NCBI GenBank assembly: GCA_016741895.1
Contig: JACVCT010000005.1
Coordinates: 1-41,728, forward strand
DNA length: 41,728 nt
DNA from: Gemmatimonadaceae bacterium
GTDB lineage: Bacteria > Gemmatimonadota > Gemmatimonadetes > Gemmatimonadales > Gemmatimonadaceae
Reading direction: 5' to 3'
Under the pieces are notes generated by a model. It was not told where the DNA came from. It did no database searches and saw nothing but the letters and a program-made list of their open reading frames with translations. Made by a program: the position numbers and the translations under genes. Below are positions 19,890-30,769 of this stretch, piece by piece (within the stretch, counting starts at the first letter, position 1; each line of letters starts with the position of its first letter).

Positions 19890-21178
19890 GGCAGCACGAA
19901 GTCCGCGCGCGGGAGATAGGTGATGCGAAGACGCGGGCGAAGCCCCGCGGCGGCTTCACTGCTGAAGAAGCGCAACTCCGCCGGCTGGGCGCCTTCGAGG
20001 CCGATGCGGAAGGCCACGGCGCGCGGCACGTTGAGCGGCAGCGTGCGCCAGGTGCGCGCGAGAGCCAGCACGTTGAGCGTGCGCAGGCCACTGTCGGAGG
20101 GCACGAGAGCCGCCGTGTCCACCGACGCAAAGGCACCCTCCGCCGCGAGATCGAGCACACGCCGCAGGTTGCTGATTGAATCGGTGGTGGTGGGCACCAG
20201 CGGAATGAGCGCCACCGAGTCGTTGGCGTTGCCGAAGCGCGACCGCGTTTGCGTGAGCAGCAGCTCGGCGCGCACGATGGTGCTCGAGTCGGTGATGCGC
20301 AGCGGCACATTGAAGCGCAGGTAGCTGCGATGCGCCGGGTAGCCACCCACCACCAGGGTACCCGGCGTGACACCGGCCGAACCGAGTTCCGTCAGCGCAT
20401 ACACCTGATAGGACAGCAGCACGTCCGTGGTGGTGTTGCTGATGCTGGTGTTGGTGCCGAGGATGATGGGGCGATACAGCGTATCGGTGCGCGGATCGTA
20501 GCGCAGCGTGGGCGCACCGGCGCCGAGCTGGAAGGCGCGCACGCGCAACTGTCCGCTGCCGCCGCTGATCTGCAGGCCCACGCGGAAGCGCGAGCGGCTG
20601 GCGATCTTGCCCTCCAGCACCGCACGGGCAACGGGGATGCGCAGCGAGTCGCCGGTGGCGGTCGGTGTCAGCGTGAGCGAGCCGATGCGGCGATCACTCC
20701 TGAAGAGCGACCGCACCACCGAGGCCACGGAATCGGAGGCCGTGGTGTCCACGTCGAAGAGTTCGAGCGTGACCGGCGTGCTGCCCCGACGACCCGTGGT
20801 ATCGAGTGGCAGCACGATGTACACCGAGTCCACCGTGGTGATGGAGTCTAGCGCGCCGGTGCCGTTGGGCTGATAGGACGTGGCCAGCTGGTCGAAGCGC
20901 AGCACCGCGCGCGTGACCAGCGTGTCGGGCCGATTGGCCAGCAGCAGCGTGGACGAAAGCCCCAGTGTGGGATAGCCGGCCAGCGACGTGTCGAGCACGA
21001 CGGCGTCGAAGGTGGTATCGCGGAAGGGCTCGTCCTGCGAGGGACAGAGACTGGGGCAGGCCACGCCGCCATCGAGGTTCTCGGTGCAGGCCGCGGCCGC
21101 CACCGAAAGCAGGATGGCCGCAGTAGCGACCAGCGGGGCACGCCACCGTGCCCAGGACCAGCGGGACTGCTCAGACAT
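19886..21178 (-). CDS. Outer-membrane lipoprotein with two DNRLRE-like modules
   Basis: 430 residues. ATG 21178. The N-terminal membrane segment ends SVAAAAC, a lipobox, followed by a Cys-rich linker ([17 protein letters not shown]). Two similar halves follow. The first has [27 protein letters not shown] and then [10 protein letters not shown]. The second has LGTNTSIS..., [16 protein letters not shown] and [10 protein letters not shown]. The pattern of a resistant strand, R..LRF(D/N), and I..A.L.L resembles DNRLRE-type carbohydrate- or surface-associated beta-sandwich modules; this is my comparison by eye. It overlaps cdd by 8 bp upstream and the barrel gene by 4 bp downstream. A surface-anchored partner of the barrel protein is likely, function unknown. 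Confidence 0.65.
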   Translation of the reverse strand: MSEQSRWSWARWRAPLVATAAILLSVAAAACTENLDGGVACPSLCPSQDEPFRDTTFDAVVLDTSLAGYPTLGLSSTLLLANRPDTLVTRAVLRFDQLATSYQPNGTGALDSITTVDSVYIVLPLDTTGRRGSTPVTLELFDVDTTASDSVASVVRSLFRSDRRIGSLTLTPTATGDSLRIPVARAVLEGKIASRSRFRVGLQISGGSGQLRVRAFQLGAGAPTLRYDPRTDTLYRPIILGTNTSISNTTTDVLLSYQVYALTELGSAGVTPGTLVVGGYPAHRSYLRFNVPLRITDSSTIVRAELLLTQTRSRFGNANDSVALIPLVPTTTDSISNLRRVLDLAAEGAFASVDTAALVPSDSGLRTLNVLALARTWRTLPLNVPRAVAFRIGLEGAQPAELRFFSSEAAAGLRPRLRITYLPRADFVLP

Positions 21179-21590
21179 TCTCGAGCGATGCAGGCGTGAA
21201 TGGTGCCGGCAGCAACTCGGCCAGCGACCAGCGAGCCGTGCGCCCATCGGGCGCGACGGCAAAGACTTCGAGCGCGGGGGCGAATTCCACCAGCGCCTGA
21301 CGACAGATGCCACAGGGCGGCGTGGGGTGCGCCGCCTCCGAGGTGATGACCACACGCGTGAACCGTCGCACTCCGGCCGCGACCGCCATGCCGAGCGCGA
21401 CGCGCTCCGCACAGGTCCCCGCCGGATAGGACGCATTCTCCACGTTGCAACCGGCAAAGACGCGACCGTCCTCCGCCTCGAGCGCCGCGCCCACCGGGAA
21501 GCGCGAGTAGGGCGCATAGGCGTTGGCGCGCGCCGCGTCGGCCGCGGCACGCAATGACGCCGGGGCCACGAGCTCAGGCCCGGAGCTCAT
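21171..21590 (-). CDS. cdd: Cytidine deaminase
   Basis: 139 residues. Deaminates cytidine and deoxycytidine in pyrimidine salvage. The small tetrameric-type enzyme is shown by [32 protein letters not shown] with zinc ligand Cys60 and proton-shuttling Glu62, and [10 protein letters not shown] with zinc ligands Cys93 and Cys96. Start ATG 21590 overlaps the deoB stop by 4 bp (ATGA). Its own stop lies 8 bp inside the following lipoprotein gene. The deoB-cdd pair is a nucleoside-salvage unit that feeds ribose 1-phosphate and deoxyribose 1-phosphate to the pentose pathway. Nothing odd in the protein itself. Confidence 0.95.
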   Translation of the reverse strand: MSSGPELVAPASLRAAADAARANAYAPYSRFPVGAALEAEDGRVFAGCNVENASYPAGTCAERVALGMAVAAGVRRFTRVVITSEAAHPTPPCGICRQALVEFAPALEVFAVAPDGRTARWSLAELLPAPFTPASLENV

Positions 21591-22789
21591 GCGTGCACAA
21601 CCTGCGACAGAAACGACTGCCCACGCCCCGTCCACGGGACACCGAACCACTCGGCCACCGTCGCGCCCACGTCTGAAAACGTGTCGCGCGTGCCGAGGGC
21701 ACCGCCGCGTACGCGCGCCCCGGTCACCAGCAGGGGCACCCGCTCCCGCGCGTGATCGGTGGAAGCGGTGGTCGGGTCGTTGCCGTGATCGGCGGTGATG
21801 AGCAGCAGGTCGTCCTCCCGCAGGGCAGAAAGCAGCACGGGGAGCGCCCGATCGAACGCCTCGAGCGCCCCCTGGAATCCGCGGACATCGTTGCGATGCC
21901 CGAACAGCTGGTCGAAATCTACCAGATTGGCGAAGCAGAACCCACGCGGGGCCGTCTCCAGCCAGTGCTGGAGGGCAGCGAGGCCCTCCGTGTTGTCGGC
22001 CGTGTGCTGCGAAACAATGCCGCGGCCGGCAAAGAGATCGTCCACCTTGCCCACGCCGTGGCGCGGGATGCCGGCGCGCTCGAGCAGGTCGAGCAGCGTG
22101 TCGCCCGGCGGCTGGATGGAGTAGTCGCGGCGATTGGCGGTGCGACGCCACGCGCCCGCGTCGCCCACAAACGGACGCGCGATGACGCGTGACACGTCAT
22201 GCGGCGCCACCAGCAGGGCACGCGCGGTTTCGCAGGCCCGGTACAGCTCCTCGAGCGGAATCCAGTCTTCGTGCGCCGCCACCTGAAAGACCGAGTCGGC
22301 ACTGGTGTACACAATCCAGGCCCCCGTCTCCCGCTGCTGTTCGGCGTATTCGGCAATGACGGCGGTGCCGCTGGCCACGGTATTGGCCACGACGGGTCGC
22401 CCGGTGGCCGCCACGAAGGCGTCGATGACCTCGGGCGGAAACCCCTGCGGATAGGTGGGAAAGGGGCGCTCGAGATGCAGGCCGGCCAGCTCCCAGTGTC
22501 CGGTGGTGGAGTCCTTGCCCGCCGAGCGTGGCAGCAGCACGCCATGGGCGCCGACGGGATGGGCCACGGGCGGAACCCCGGCCACCGTGGTGGCATTGCC
22601 GAGCCCCAGGCGCTGCAGATTGGGCAGATCGAGGCCCCCAACGGCGCGCGCCACATTGCCCAGCGTATCGCTGCCCGTGTCGCCATAGGCGGCGGTATCG
22701 GGCGCCTCACCGCAGCCCACGCCGTCGAGCACGAGCAGCAGCGCGCGGCGGGCCTCAGCGTGGACAGATGTGGATTCGGGAGACGGCAT
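21587..22789 (-). CDS. deoB: Phosphopentomutase
   Basis: 400 residues. Interconverts ribose 1-phosphate and ribose 5-phosphate (and the deoxy forms), linking nucleoside breakdown to the pentose phosphate pathway. The alkaline-phosphatase-superfamily metal sites are visible: [15 protein letters not shown] near the start, [12 protein letters not shown] (41-48, around the active-site Thr), [12 protein letters not shown] and [13 protein letters not shown], with PLLVTG near the C-terminus. The insert between them carries HWELAG and [15 protein letters not shown] 22789 (MPSPES) was chosen; upstream in-frame sequence lies in the alr gene. It follows alr by 22 bp and overlaps cdd by 4 bp. Confidence 0.96.
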   Translation of the reverse strand: MPSPESTSVHAEARRALLLVLDGVGCGEAPDTAAYGDTGSDTLGNVARAVGGLDLPNLQRLGLGNATTVAGVPPVAHPVGAHGVLLPRSAGKDSTTGHWELAGLHLERPFPTYPQGFPPEVIDAFVAATGRPVVANTVASGTAVIAEYAEQQRETGAWIVYTSADSVFQVAAHEDWIPLEELYRACETARALLVAPHDVSRVIARPFVGDAGAWRRTANRRDYSIQPPGDTLLDLLERAGIPRHGVGKVDDLFAGRGIVSQHTADNTEGLAALQHWLETAPRGFCFANLVDFDQLFGHRNDVRGFQGALEAFDRALPVLLSALREDDLLLITADHGNDPTTASTDHARERVPLLVTGARVRGGALGTRDTFSDVGATVAEWFGVPWTGRGQSFLSQVVHA

Positions 22790-22811
22790 CACGGAATGTT
22801 CGGGGACCAGC

Positions 22812-24005
22812 TCAGGCGCGCTGGCGCAAGCCAGTGCAGCGGACAACCGGGACCCGCAGGGCGAGCCCCACCAGCAGTTCGTACGGAGACACGCCACCAC
22901 GGGCCGCCACCCACTCGGTGCTGAGCAGGTCGTGGCCGTCGGCGCCCAGCAACGTGGCCACGTCGCCGACTGCACAGGGCCGGTCGGTGACGTCCACCAT
23001 GGTCATGTCCATGGTGACGCGCCCCACCACCGGGCAGCGCGTTCCGTGGATAAGTACCACCCCGGCGTTGGAAAGATGCCGGCGATATCCATCGGCGTAT
23101 CCGGCGGCCAGCGTGGCTATGGTTCGCCGCGAGGGCGCCGTCCATGTAGCCCCGTAAGATACCGACTCGCCAGCCTCGACGTGACGGAGATCGACAATCC
23201 GGGCGCGCAGATGCGGGACCTGCCGGAGCCCCAGCTCGTCGGCGAACATGCCGGCGTAGAGGGCGATGCCCGGCCTGGCGAGCTGGCCGGGGGAGCCCGT
23301 GGTCCGGCTCACGATGCCGCCGCTGTTGTCGCGGTGCGTGAGGCAGCCGGCGGGCAGCACGTCCATGAGGGCGGCCAGGGCCTCGTCAAAGCGGACGTCC
23401 TGCTGCTCGCGTGAGACCAAGGACTCGTCGGCCGAATGGAAATGGGTGAAGACCCCTTCGGGCGGATGGGCCGCGAGGATGCGGCGCAGCGGGGTAACCC
23501 CGTCCCAGCGCACACCGGCGCGGGCCATGCCGGTGTCGATGGCCAGGTGCCAGGGGCGGAGCGCGCCGGCGGGGCTGAGCGCGGACCAAGCGGCGATGTC
23601 GGCTTCGCGGTGCAAGGTTGGGCGCAAATCCAGCGCCGCGGCGCGCGCGAGCTCCTCGGCGCGGAGCGGCGTGCTGCAGACGAGCCGCGCCGTGCAGCCG
23701 GCGGCGCGCAGTTCCTCGGCCTCATCGAGCGAGGCAATGCCGGCGCCCCAGGGGCGGTCTGCCGCGCTGACATGGGCCTGGTCCTGGTTCTGGCCCTCGT
23801 CCTGATCAGCAAAGGGAAGCCCGAGAGCGCGTGCGCTGTCCACGGCCCCCAGGCCGTAGGCATTGGCCTTGATCATGACCAGCAGCGGCACGCCCGCCCG
23901 TGCCCGCAGGACACGCGCATTGTGACGCAGCGCGTCGTCGTCCACTTCGAGCCAGGCGCGGTCGAGGTCGGTGGAACGGGCCGGGTATATTGGCGGAGCG
24001 GACAT
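22812..24005 (-). CDS. alr: Alanine racemase
   Basis: 397 residues. PLP-dependent racemase making D-alanine for peptidoglycan. The PLP lysine is Lys46 in LLVMIKANAYGLGA, and the second catalytic base is Tyr284 in SVSYGATW. HLAIDTGMARAGVRW, FTHFHSADE and AGYADGYRR also match. A short Gln/Asp-rich insert, FADQDEGQNQDQAHVSAADR, lies in the N-terminal barrel where other racemases go straight to the GIASLDEAEELR strand. ATG 24005 (AGGA 9 nt upstream) was chosen; ATG 24041 with GGAGA at 5 nt is a real alternative and adds 12 residues. It is divergent from mazG and heads the long operon that runs to fbp. Confidence 0.95.
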   Translation of the reverse strand: MSAPPIYPARSTDLDRAWLEVDDDALRHNARVLRARAGVPLLVMIKANAYGLGAVDSARALGLPFADQDEGQNQDQAHVSAADRPWGAGIASLDEAEELRAAGCTARLVCSTPLRAEELARAAALDLRPTLHREADIAAWSALSPAGALRPWHLAIDTGMARAGVRWDGVTPLRRILAAHPPEGVFTHFHSADESLVSREQQDVRFDEALAALMDVLPAGCLTHRDNSGGIVSRTTGSPGQLARPGIALYAGMFADELGLRQVPHLRARIVDLRHVEAGESVSYGATWTAPSRRTIATLAAGYADGYRRHLSNAGVVLIHGTRCPVVGRVTMDMTMVDVTDRPCAVGDVATLLGADGHDLLSTEWVAARGGVSPYELLVGLALRVPVVRCTGLRQRA

Positions 24006-24062
24006 CCCGGCAATCCTAAGGGGTCCGCGCGCAGTTTTCATCGGTTCTCCGTCTGCCCAGCC

Positions 24063-24893
24063 ATGCCCAGCACACCGGAAACACCCGGCGCCTCCCTGCC
24101 CGCGGGTTCAAGTCCCGCCGGCGCCCCTGCCCCCCGCTCGCTCGACGACGCGCTGGCCCTCATGAAGGACCTGCGCGCGCGCTGCGACTGGGACCGGGTG
24201 CAGACGCATCAGTCGCTGCGTCCCTATCTCATCGAGGAGGCGCACGAGGTGGACGACGCCATTGCCGGCGGCGACGATGCCACGCTGCGCGACGAGCTGG
24301 GCGACCTCTTCCTGCAGGTGCTGTTTCACTCGGTGGTGGCGGAAGAGCGCGGCGCCTTCAGCATGCAGGATGTGGCGGGGGCGCTGGTGGCCAAGATGCA
24401 CGCGCGGCATCCGCACCTCTACGGCGACGGCATCAAGCGGCCGTGGGAAAGCATGAAGGCGGCCAAGGCCACGCGCTCCACACTGGAGCAAGGACTGCCG
24501 GCGGGTCTGCCCTCGCTGCACCGGGCGCACCGGCTGCAGGACCGCGCGGCGGGCGTGGGCTTCGACTGGAACAACGCACTGGGCCCGCTGGCCAAGGTGC
24601 GCGAAGAGGTCGAGGAAGTCGCGCGGCTCATTGATCCCGCCACCGGCGCCGTGTCGGACGGCGATGCGCTCGAGGCCGAGCTGGGCGACCTGCTGTTTGC
24701 GGTGGTGAACCTCTGCCGCAAGACGGGCGTGCACGGGGCGCTGGCGCTGGACCGGACGAACGCGAAGTTCGTGCGACGCTACGCGGCGATGGAGCGACTG
24801 GCGAATGCCGACGGGAAGACGCTGACGGCGTTGTCGCTGGAGGAGCAGGATGAGTACTGGGATGCGGTGAAGCGGGAGGAGCATTCCGAATGA
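24063..24893 (+). CDS. mazG: Nucleoside triphosphate pyrophosphohydrolase
   Basis: 276 residues. Hydrolyses NTPs to NMP and pyrophosphate, clearing abnormal nucleotides and lowering (p)ppGpp-related stress signals in E. coli. Two tandem MazG domains are present: the first with LRARCDWDRVQTHQSLRPYLIEEAHEV and DELGDLFLQVLFH, the second with KVREEVEEVARLI and ELGDLLFAVVNLCRK. The linker LYGDGIKRPWESMK also matches. A Pro/Ala/Gly-rich stretch precedes the first domain (residues 1-25). ATG 24063; Shine-Dalgarno weak. The gene sits alone between a divergent alr and a convergent asnS; its stop codon forms the edge of the palindromic repeat. Confidence 0.95.
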   Translation: MPSTPETPGASLPAGSSPAGAPAPRSLDDALALMKDLRARCDWDRVQTHQSLRPYLIEEAHEVDDAIAGGDDATLRDELGDLFLQVLFHSVVAEERGAFSMQDVAGALVAKMHARHPHLYGDGIKRPWESMKAAKATRSTLEQGLPAGLPSLHRAHRLQDRAAGVGFDWNNALGPLAKVREEVEEVARLIDPATGAVSDGDALEAELGDLLFAVVNLCRKTGVHGALALDRTNAKFVRRYAAMERLANADGKTLTALSLEEQDEYWDAVKREEHSE

Positions 24894-24970
24894 CTTACAA
24901 CTCGAAACCCTCACTCAAGACTCGAAACTGATCAGTTCCGGGTTGTGAGTAAGGGTTTCGGGTTGTGAGT
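24893..24970. repeat. Palindromic intergenic repeat, copy B, between mazG and asnS
   Basis: The arms at 24893-24917 and 24946-24970 pair over 25 bp with one mismatch and two wobbles (ACTTACAACTCGAAACCC... against GGGTTTCGGGTTGTGAGT). The middle carries AACTGATCAGTT (24926-24937). The 20 nt at 24924-24943 are identical to copy A (5311-5330). The left arm begins on the last base of the mazG stop codon, and the asnS stop is 26 bp past the right arm. It would fold into a very stable RNA hairpin in either direction, so a bidirectional terminator is a good guess. Confidence 0.85.
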
Positions 24971-24996
24971 TGCGGCCTGCTGACTGCTTCCCCGCC

Positions 24997-26319
24997 TTAC
25001 GGCGCCAGCCTTCCCATCATCCGCGGGAACGGAATGCACTCGCGGATGTGCTCGATGCCGCAGATCCAGGCAATGGTGCGCTCGAGGCCGAGCCCGAAGC
25101 CCGAGTGCGTGAAGGTGCCGTACTTGCGCAGGTCGAGGTACCAGCCGTAGGCCTCCACCGGCAGGCCCTCGTGCACGAGGCGCGCGAGGATCTTGTCGTA
25201 GTCGTCCTCACGCTGCGAGCCGCCGATGATTTCGCCGCGGCCCTCGGGCGCCAGCAGGTCGGCGCAGCGCACGGTGCGCGGATCGGCCGGGTTCTCCTTC
25301 ATGTAGAACGCCTTGGCTTCCTTCGGATAATTCACCACGAAGACGGGCCGCTGGTACTCGTCCACGATCATGGCCTCGTCGGGCGCGCCCAGATCGTCAC
25401 CCCACACGATGTCGCTGCCCTTGGACTGCGCGAGCTTGACCGCCTCGCCGTAGTCGAGCCGCACGAAGGGCTGCGACACACAATCGAGCTTGCTCGTATC
25501 GCGCTCGAGCACCTTGAGTTCTTCCTGACGACGTTCGAGCACGCGCTCCACCAGATAGCGCACAAACGCTTCCTGGAGATCCATGTTGTCGTCCTGATCG
25601 TACCAGGCCATCTCCGGTTCGATCATCCAGAACTCGGTGAGATGACGGCGCGTCTTGCTCTTCTCGGCGCGGAAGGTGGGGCCGAAGGTGTAGATGCGAC
25701 CCAGCGCCGCCGCGAGCGCCTCGCCATAGAGCTGGCCGGTCTGCGCGAGGTAGGCCGTGCCTTCCTCGAAGTACTCGGTGCTGAAGAGTCCCGCGCGCTC
25801 ACCGATGGCGGCGGTGAGAATGGGCGTGTCGCAGCGCACGAAGTCGCGCGCATAGAAAAAGTCATGCACGGCCTGCTCGAGTTCATGGCGCACGCGCATG
25901 ATGGCCACCTGGCGCGGGCTGCGCAGCCAGAACGTGCGATTGTCGAGCAGGAAGTCGATGCCGTGCTCCTTGGGCTGGATGGGATAGTCCAGCGGACTCG
26001 AGCCGACAATCGACAGCGAGCTGACACCCATTTCGTAACCGCCCGGCGCCCGGGCATCGGCGCGCACGCTGCCCGTGACGGCCACGCTGCACTCCTGCGT
26101 CAGCTGCCCGAAGGCCTCCCAGTCCGCCTCACTGACCTCGGCCTTCACCACCACAGCCTGCATGATGCCCGTGCCATCACGCAGCACGGCAAAACCCAGC
26201 TTGCCCTTGCTGCGCAGGTGGGTGACCCAGGCGCGCACGGTCACGGTGGCGCCATCATGGTGCTTGAGATCGGCAATACGGACGGTGGTCTGATTCACGG
26301 GACCGACGGGCTGAGACAC
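24997..26319 (-). CDS. asnS: Asparaginyl-tRNA synthetase
   Basis: 440 residues. Class II enzyme that charges tRNA-Asn. An N-terminal OB-fold anticodon-binding domain (VRIADLKHHDGATVTVRAWVTH) precedes the catalytic core. Motif 2 is FRAEKSKTRRHLTEFWMIEPE-like, around residue 223, and motif 3 is GFGLGLERT, around 410. The asparaginyl-specific reading over the aspartyl enzyme rests on RAEKSKTRRHLTEFWM and on the C-terminal IPFPRMMGRLAP. The start is GTG 26319 without a clear Shine-Dalgarno sequence; no better start lies nearby. A GGCAG..CCCGA/TCGGG..CTGCC imperfect hairpin lies in the roughly 80-bp gap to the upstream hybrid kinase. No T-box features were found. Confidence 0.96.
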   Translation of the reverse strand: MSQPVGPVNQTTVRIADLKHHDGATVTVRAWVTHLRSKGKLGFAVLRDGTGIMQAVVVKAEVSEADWEAFGQLTQECSVAVTGSVRADARAPGGYEMGVSSLSIVGSSPLDYPIQPKEHGIDFLLDNRTFWLRSPRQVAIMRVRHELEQAVHDFFYARDFVRCDTPILTAAIGERAGLFSTEYFEEGTAYLAQTGQLYGEALAAALGRIYTFGPTFRAEKSKTRRHLTEFWMIEPEMAWYDQDDNMDLQEAFVRYLVERVLERRQEELKVLERDTSKLDCVSQPFVRLDYGEAVKLAQSKGSDIVWGDDLGAPDEAMIVDEYQRPVFVVNYPKEAKAFYMKENPADPRTVRCADLLAPEGRGEIIGGSQREDDYDKILARLVHEGLPVEAYGWYLDLRKYGTFTHSGFGLGLERTIAWICGIEHIRECIPFPRMMGRLAP

Positions 26320-26400
26320 GAGGTGGCCGGCGGGCCATGGAGCCAGAGGGCCGGCAGGAAGCCCGAATAATGCACCATCGGGACCTGCCTGCGCAGTGGG

Positions 26401-28533
<2,133 letters not shown>

Positions 28534-28550
28534 CGATTGGGTTCCCGCGC

Positions 28551-28573
28551 AGTCCCAGCGACGTCGCGGGACT
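28551..28573 (-). terminator. Hairpin between recG and the hybrid kinase gene
   Basis: AGTCCC/GGGACT encloses GCGAC/GTCGC with one bulged A; the tip would open to form a small loop. It lies about 63 bp past the recG stop and 18 bp before the kinase start. Without a T-tract, it may instead affect the kinase leader. Confidence 0.4.
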
Positions 28574-28635
28574 CCTGCATAACATGACCTTTGGGACGTG
28601 TTTTCGTCACTCCTGCCGCCCGGATTGCGACATGG

Positions 28636-30765
28636 CTACCCCACCCGGAACAGGTCGAGCGCCCGCGCATAGCCCACCGTAAGCAAATGCCGCAGACCGG
28701 CGTGGTCAGGACCCACCAGCAGCGGGTCATTTCGCAGGATCTGGTCCGCCATTCGGCGGGCCGTGTCGTTCAGGGCCTCGTCGCGCAGCAGATCGGCCAC
28801 CTTGAAGGCCGGCAGGCCATGCTGCTTCGCGCCAAACAGATCGCCCATACCGCGAAGGCGGAGATCGGCTCGCGCGATCTCGAAGCCGTCTTCGGTGGAC
28901 GCGAACATGCCCAGCCGCTCGGCCGCCTCGGCGCCCACGTCGCCCAGCAGCACGCAGAAACTCTGCGCGGCGCCGCGCCCCACCCGACCGCGCAGCTGAT
29001 GCAGCTGCGAGAGACCAAAGCGCTCGGGGTGTTCGATGATCATGACGGTGGCGTTGCCGACATCGATGCCCACTTCGATGACCGTGGTGGCCACCAACAC
29101 GTCGAGCGCCCCGTCGCGAAAGCGGCGCATGATGTCGTCGCGCTCGTCGGCCGGCAACTTGCCATGCAGCAGCGCCACACGCCGCGCGCTGAAGGGCCCG
29201 GCCACGAGTTGTTCGTACATGACGGTGGCCGCCTTGAGGTCGATCTTCTCGCTCGTCTCGATGAGCGGATAGACGACATACACCTGCCGCCCCTCGTCGA
29301 GCTGCGTATTGGCAAACTCGAACACCTTGGCACGGGCGGCCTCGCTGCGCAGCACGGTGGTGACGGGTTGCCGACCGGGCGGGCGCTCGTCGAGCACACT
29401 CACGTCGAGGTCACCGTAGAGCGTGAGGGCCAGTGAACGCGGAATGGGTGTGGCACTCATGAGCAGCACGTCGGGTGCCTCGCCCTTGGCCCCCAGCTGC
29501 GCGCGCTGCTCCACGCCGAAGCGATGCTGCTCGTCGATGATGACGAGGCCAAGGTCGGCGAAGTGCACGGCCTCCTGCACGAGCGCGTGTGTGCCGATGG
29601 CGAACACCGGACCCGCTTCCGCCAGACGCGAGAGGGCGGCGCGGCGCTCGCGCGCTCCCAACCGGCCGGTGAGCAGCACCGGCGTGATGCCCAGTGGCGC
29701 GAGCAGTTGGCCCACACTGCGGGCGTGCTGCTCCGCCAGCAGTTCGGTGGGCGCCATCAGCGCCACCTGCGAGCCGTTCTCCATGGCCAGCAGTGCGCTG
29801 AACACGGCCACGACCGTCTTGCCGGCGCCCACATCGCCCTGCAGCAGACGATGCATGCGCCGCGGACTCTCCATGTCGTGCACGATTTCGCGAATGGCGC
29901 GCACCTGCGCATGCGTGAGCGTGTACGGCAGCGCGGCGCGCAACTGACTGGTGAGTTCGCGGCGGTTGACGAAGGCGCGGCCACCGCGGGCCTCGCGCGC
30001 AATCTGATTGGCGCGGCGCTGAAGGAGTTGCACGCAGAGCAGCTCTTCGAAGGCCAGACGTGCGCGCCCCCGCGCCGCTTCGGCCAGCGACTCCGGTCGG
30101 TGCACCATGCGCAGCGCGTCAGGCAGCGCCGGCACATCGGCTTCGCGCAGAATGGCATCCGACAGCGGCTCCTCGACCAGTGGCAGCAGCGCGTCGAGAT
30201 GCTGCTCGACGAGCCCGCGCAGCAGCCGCACCGACAGGCCTTCGGTGCTCGGGTACACCGCCAATACGCGCCCGCCGGCTGTGCCCTCCTCCTGCGGCCC
30301 CAGATTGACAAACTCGCGCGGCTGCAGGCGCTTGCCGTGGAAGAAGCGCACCGGGCCGCTGCACAGCAGCCAATCGCCCTGGTTGATGCTGCGATCGAGG
30401 AAGGGCTGACCGGGCCAGGCCAGTTCGAGCATGCCGGTGCTGTCCTGCACCACCGCCTGAAACACCCGCAGGCCCTTGCGCGTGGGCAGCACACCCTTGG
30501 CAATCACCTTGCCCAGCACGGTGACGTCGTTGCCCACCGCCGCCTGCACGATGGGCGTGACGGTGCTGGCATCCTCGTAGCGATGCGGAATGTGCCGCAG
30601 CAGATCGCCGGCCACCGTGATGCCGAGCCGCGCGAGATGGGTGGCGCGCGCAGGGCCGACGCCCTTGAGATAGGTGACCGGCGTGTCGAGCGCGAGACGC
30701 GGGGCCGGGCGGACGCCGACACGCCGGCGCCGCTCTTCTGCCTCCGAGCTCTCGCGCCAGCTCAC
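28636..30765 (-). CDS. recG: ATP-dependent DNA helicase RecG
   Basis: 709 residues. Branch-migrates stalled forks and Holliday junctions. An N-terminal wedge/OB-fold domain (LKGVGPARATHLARLGI, LLRHIPHRYED, DVTVLGKVIAKG) precedes two RecA-like helicase domains: Walker A GDVGAGKT (about 308-316), the DEQH box (about 408-411: IIDEQHRFGVEQR), SATPIPRSLALTLYGDLDVS, and HGKLPADERDDIM. Motif VI is HQLRGRVGRGAAQSFC. The start is GTG 30765, which follows the ftsY stop by 4 bp; later codons offer no better start. Direct ftsY-recG coupling implies one transcript. Confidence 0.95.
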   Translation of the reverse strand: MSWRESSEAEERRRRVGVRPAPRLALDTPVTYLKGVGPARATHLARLGITVAGDLLRHIPHRYEDASTVTPIVQAAVGNDVTVLGKVIAKGVLPTRKGLRVFQAVVQDSTGMLELAWPGQPFLDRSINQGDWLLCSGPVRFFHGKRLQPREFVNLGPQEEGTAGGRVLAVYPSTEGLSVRLLRGLVEQHLDALLPLVEEPLSDAILREADVPALPDALRMVHRPESLAEAARGRARLAFEELLCVQLLQRRANQIAREARGGRAFVNRRELTSQLRAALPYTLTHAQVRAIREIVHDMESPRRMHRLLQGDVGAGKTVVAVFSALLAMENGSQVALMAPTELLAEQHARSVGQLLAPLGITPVLLTGRLGARERRAALSRLAEAGPVFAIGTHALVQEAVHFADLGLVIIDEQHRFGVEQRAQLGAKGEAPDVLLMSATPIPRSLALTLYGDLDVSVLDERPPGRQPVTTVLRSEAARAKVFEFANTQLDEGRQVYVVYPLIETSEKIDLKAATVMYEQLVAGPFSARRVALLHGKLPADERDDIMRRFRDGALDVLVATTVIEVGIDVGNATVMIIEHPERFGLSQLHQLRGRVGRGAAQSFCVLLGDVGAEAAERLGMFASTEDGFEIARADLRLRGMGDLFGAKQHGLPAFKVADLLRDEALNDTARRMADQILRNDPLLVGPDHAGLRHLLTVGYARALDLFRVG

Positions 30766-30769
30766 AGCG

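Noticed and set aside
24102-24118. GCGGG-TTCAAGT-CCCGC, which looks like a tRNA T-arm
   Set aside because: No matching acceptor, D-arm or anticodon arm upstream at the right distance. The bases are the Pro/Ala/Gly-rich N-terminus of mazG.
26320-26400. Hairpin before asnS considered as a T-box or other amino-acid riboswitch
   Set aside because: Only about 80 bp; no T-box sequence, specifier loop or antiterminator could be found.
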